DNA of 38,946 bases. Source: Paulinella micropora (lineage: Eukaryota; Cercozoa; Imbricatea; Euglyphida). The stretch spans positions 567,407-606,352 of the forward strand of contig BJOX01000331.1 of assembly GCA_009731375.1 (NCBI GenBank), written 5' to 3'. The notes under the pieces are model-generated. The model saw only the letters and a list, made by a program, of their open reading frames with translations. It searched no databases and was not told the origin of the DNA. Below, one piece after another: positions 36,544 through 38,946 of this stretch (position 1 is its first letter; every line of letters starts with the position of its first letter). The position numbers and the translations under genes are program-made.

Positions 36544-36856
36544 CTACATGAACACAATCGTATACGGATGTACGCATGTATGAACGTATGTATGTATGTG
36601 TATACGTATGTACGTACGTATGCTGGCATGTCTGTATATGTATGTCCACGTATGTAAATAATAAGTGCATATAACATATAAGCTTACATATATGTATATC
36701 TATATATACTATATATACATTTATATATATTCATACATACATACATACACACATATATATATATACATATATATATATATATCACACAGATGGAGCAAGG
36801 ATCGCAGTGGCCACATAGACACGCTTGCGCAGTTAAATGAAGCGGCCTTGACAGAT
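36544..36856. repeat. (ATGT)n and (AT)n tracts
   Basis: Degenerate GTAT/ATGT sequence, then AT-rich and ATAC arrays. No upstream exon of the LCCL gene was recognised here. Confidence 0.85.
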
Positions 36857-37106
36857 ATATAGATACGTAGATAGATAGATAGATGGATAGGTAGGTAGAT
36901 GATGGGTAGATAGATAGATAGATAGATAGAGAAATAGATAAATAGATAGATAGATAGATAGATAGATAGACAGACAGATGATAGATAAATAGATAGATCG
37001 ATAGATAAGATGAGATAAGTAGGCAGGCAGGTAGGTACGTAGGTAGATAGATGGATAGATGGATTTTGGTCTCTCAGCGCTGCATATCGGCGGGCGCGCT
37101 GGATAA

Positions 37107-37174
<68 letters not shown>

Positions 37175-37220
37175 ATAAATGGATAGATAGATACATAGAT
37201 AGGTTGATAGGTGGATACAT
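36857..37220. repeat. (GATA)n array with one unique 42-bp island
   Basis: GATA with GACA, GATG and GGTA variants. Interrupted at 37,061-37,102 by TTTTGGTCTCTCAGCGCTGC and following GC-rich sequence. Confidence 0.93.
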
Positions 37221-37264
37221 AGGAGGGTAGATTTGTAAATATTTATGCACGTATTTGAGTGGAA

Positions 37265-37716
37265 TGTTATGCATTTTTCAAGTCGGCTAGGGAGGGAAGG
37301 GGGGCCCTCTTCGAAAATATAACATTTTCTGTCGTGGGTGGCACGAAAACCAGAAAAAATAGGTATGTACGCCACTTGGTGCCACCTGGCACCGCAGGAG
37401 AAGTTAGAGGCTGATGTTTGAAGTATCTGGCACCTTCGACCTGCTCTCTTTCGAGAATATAAAAATGCTTGGTCGCAGGTGGCACTCTTACCAGACAATT
37501 TATGTTTTTGCGCCACTGAGTGCCACCTGCCACCACAAAATTCTCATATCTCCGCCACCAGGGTGTTTATGGCAGACCTCGACGAGCTCTCTTCGACTAC
37601 CCAAAAAGTATGGTCGCGGGTGGCACTCTTAACAGAAAAATGAGGTTTTCGCGCCACTTGGCGGCACCCCCCACCACAAAACTCGCATATCGCTGCCACC
37701 AGGGTGTTTACGGCAT
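37265..37716. repeat. Tandem repeat, about 135-140-bp period, three copies
   Basis: Shared landmarks: GCTCTCTTCGA, TGGTCGCRGGTGGCACTCTT, GCGCCACTTGGTGCCACC, CCACCAGGGTGTTTAYGGCA. Copies lie at about 37,300-37,435, 37,439-37,573 and 37,574-37,716. Confidence 0.85.
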
Positions 37717-37734
37717 TTCCCACACAGAATGTAT

Positions 37735-37792
37735 ATATACATATAATATATATATGTAATATTATTTATATAGGTGTATATATATACATAAT

Positions 37793-37824
<32 letters not shown>

Positions 37825-37858
37825 ATATTACATATATATATGTCAGGTTATAAATATA
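37735..37858. repeat. (AT)n-rich tract
   Basis: Imperfect TATA/ATAT sequence with several self-complementary stretches. Confidence 0.9.
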
Positions 37859-37865
37859 CGCAGCG

Positions 37866-37940
37866 GTGCGATGCGCGAAGCGCACCGACCGTGCGGTCCG
37901 CGAACCGCACCGACGGTGCGGTGCGCGAACCGCACCGTCA
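37866..37940. repeat. Three 25-bp GC-rich hairpin units
   Basis: Each unit starts GTGCG and has CGCAC complementary to it about ten bases later (GTGCG-N5-CGAA-N-CGCAC), followed by a CGACC-like spacer. The three units are the same length with a few substitutions. Confidence 0.88.
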
Positions 37941-37975
37941 AAACCAACCTTTCAGGTCTTGGCGCAGCCCCTAGT

Positions 37976-37976
<1 letters not shown>

Positions 37977-38072
<96 letters not shown>

Positions 38073-38073
38073 T
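37977..38073. repeat. (CTA)n, (AAT)n, (TTA)n
   Basis: Trinucleotide arrays leading into a family A element. Confidence 0.96.
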
Positions 38074-38482
38074 ACTATATCTGAGGCGTACTGATGCAGC
38101 TAATGGCATATCCTCAACGGACATAAGCCTCCAATACCCTTGTTCGAGGTCCTCCACCCCCCCGTGTCAGTCTCTCGCCTGATGATCGGGGCCACCGATG
38201 GAGCTCCTGAGGGCAAGACTGCACTAAGCCGAGGTTATTCCGCAGTCCCAGCAACCTCTTGCAAGACGTCACCGAATGTGCAAGTGCATACACCAAGCGC
38301 GGTTGCTAGAGCTGCCTCGAAACCCCACCCATAACAATCTGGTGTCTGCTGGGTCCTGGGCTATCAACCAGCATATGCGGAGTTTAAGATCTTTTACGCG
38401 CGCAACGACCCTCCTCCCCAGCATCTACCACCAAAGGGTTATGAGTTGGCGTCACAGTTTAACGCCTTGAGGCCATTGGGCT

Positions 38483-38483
<1 letters not shown>
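38074..38483 (+). mobile_element. Family A SINE-like repeat, full length
   Basis: About 410 bp, from ACTATATCTGAGGCGTACTG to GAGGCCATTGGGCTG. Near-identical to the reverse complement of 7,536-7,945, which implies recent dispersal. Followed by (TTA)n. Confidence 0.82.

Positions 38484-38562
<79 letters not shown>
38484..38562. repeat. (TTA)n microsatellite
   Basis: Pure TTA array between a family A and a family C element. Confidence 0.97.
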
Positions 38563-38775
38563 GCGAACCGCGATAGCCCAGTGGTCAAGTTCAATACTAT
38601 CTGGGACCAAATGTCGCAAGTTTAATTTTGAAAATCTTGGTCTGTCTGGAAGGCTTGGAACTGCGCTAAGGGGGGTGTGATTAGAGCTCTCAGTCAAAAT
38701 CTTTCGTTCTCCCCTCACGGGTGAGACGATAGAGGCGCATGCACAGAAGTGTGTTTGCTATCGACAGAGAAGCAC
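38563..38775 (+). mobile_element. Family C SINE, diverged copy
   Basis: A tRNA-like head with a decayed B-box region (CAAGTTTAATTTTG), then the conserved body TTGGTCTGTCTGGAAGGCTT and 3' end CAGAGAAGCAC + (TTA)n. Confidence 0.8.

Positions 38776-38946
<171 letters not shown>

Overview
This is a nuclear DNA window from a eukaryote. It has spliceosomal GT-AG introns, non-LTR retrotransposon remnants of two different classes, tRNA-derived SINE-like elements and an extreme load of simple repeats. The organism cannot be identified from the sequence alone. The mix of LCCL and EGF modules, an R2-like retroelement and GT-AG introns would fit a protist or alga (chromerid, dinoflagellate-like, stramenopile or similar) as well as some animal lineages, so I leave it open.

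Layout. Positions 1-2.2 kb hold a decayed APE-type LINE whose reverse transcriptase core has been deleted. At 2.2-3.0 kb a SINE-like repeat (family A), an assembly gap and a tRNA-like SINE (family C) follow. At 3.7-5.0 kb lies the 3' part of a second LINE type, with a zinc-knuckle plus restriction-like endonuclease, one frameshift and a (GAA)n tail. From 5.6 to 14.4 kb the sequence is almost wholly microsatellites and minisatellites, including composite repeats, head-to-head palindromic arrays and a repeat family (B) that runs into (CTAT)n. From 14.4 to 18.5 kb is low-copy sequence with a palindromic minisatellite near 15.6-15.8 kb and two weak minus-strand coding candidates.

The main gene is on the minus strand, from at least 36,543 down to 18,549. 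I reconstructed 19 exons whose GT-AG boundaries and codon phases all agree. Together they encode about 1,640 residues of a modular type I membrane protein: five LCCL domains interleaved with about 17 calcium-binding-type EGF domains, then a Ser/Thr-rich stalk, one transmembrane helix, a basic stop-transfer segment and a cytoplasmic tail ending in a SAM-like domain. The 5' end (signal peptide, promoter) is not in the window. The middle of the gene (20.4-24.2 kb) is three tandem LCCL + EGF-EGF + EGF-EGF units of 1,282, 1,243 and 1,255 bp; two of them are nearly identical even in their introns. Every module junction is phase 1, so units can be added or lost without breaking the frame.

The most striking structure is intron 2 (28,675-36,039, 7,365 bp). 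It is almost purely TAATA/TATAG-type pentanucleotide satellite and it interrupts the first LCCL domain. It has its own higher-order duplications and a perfect pentamer run of about 890 bp. Intron 3 holds SINE copies, an 831-bp gap and TTA arrays. The window ends (36.6-38.9 kb) in GATA arrays, a roughly 140-bp tandem repeat, a 25-bp GC-rich hairpin triplet and further family A and C elements.
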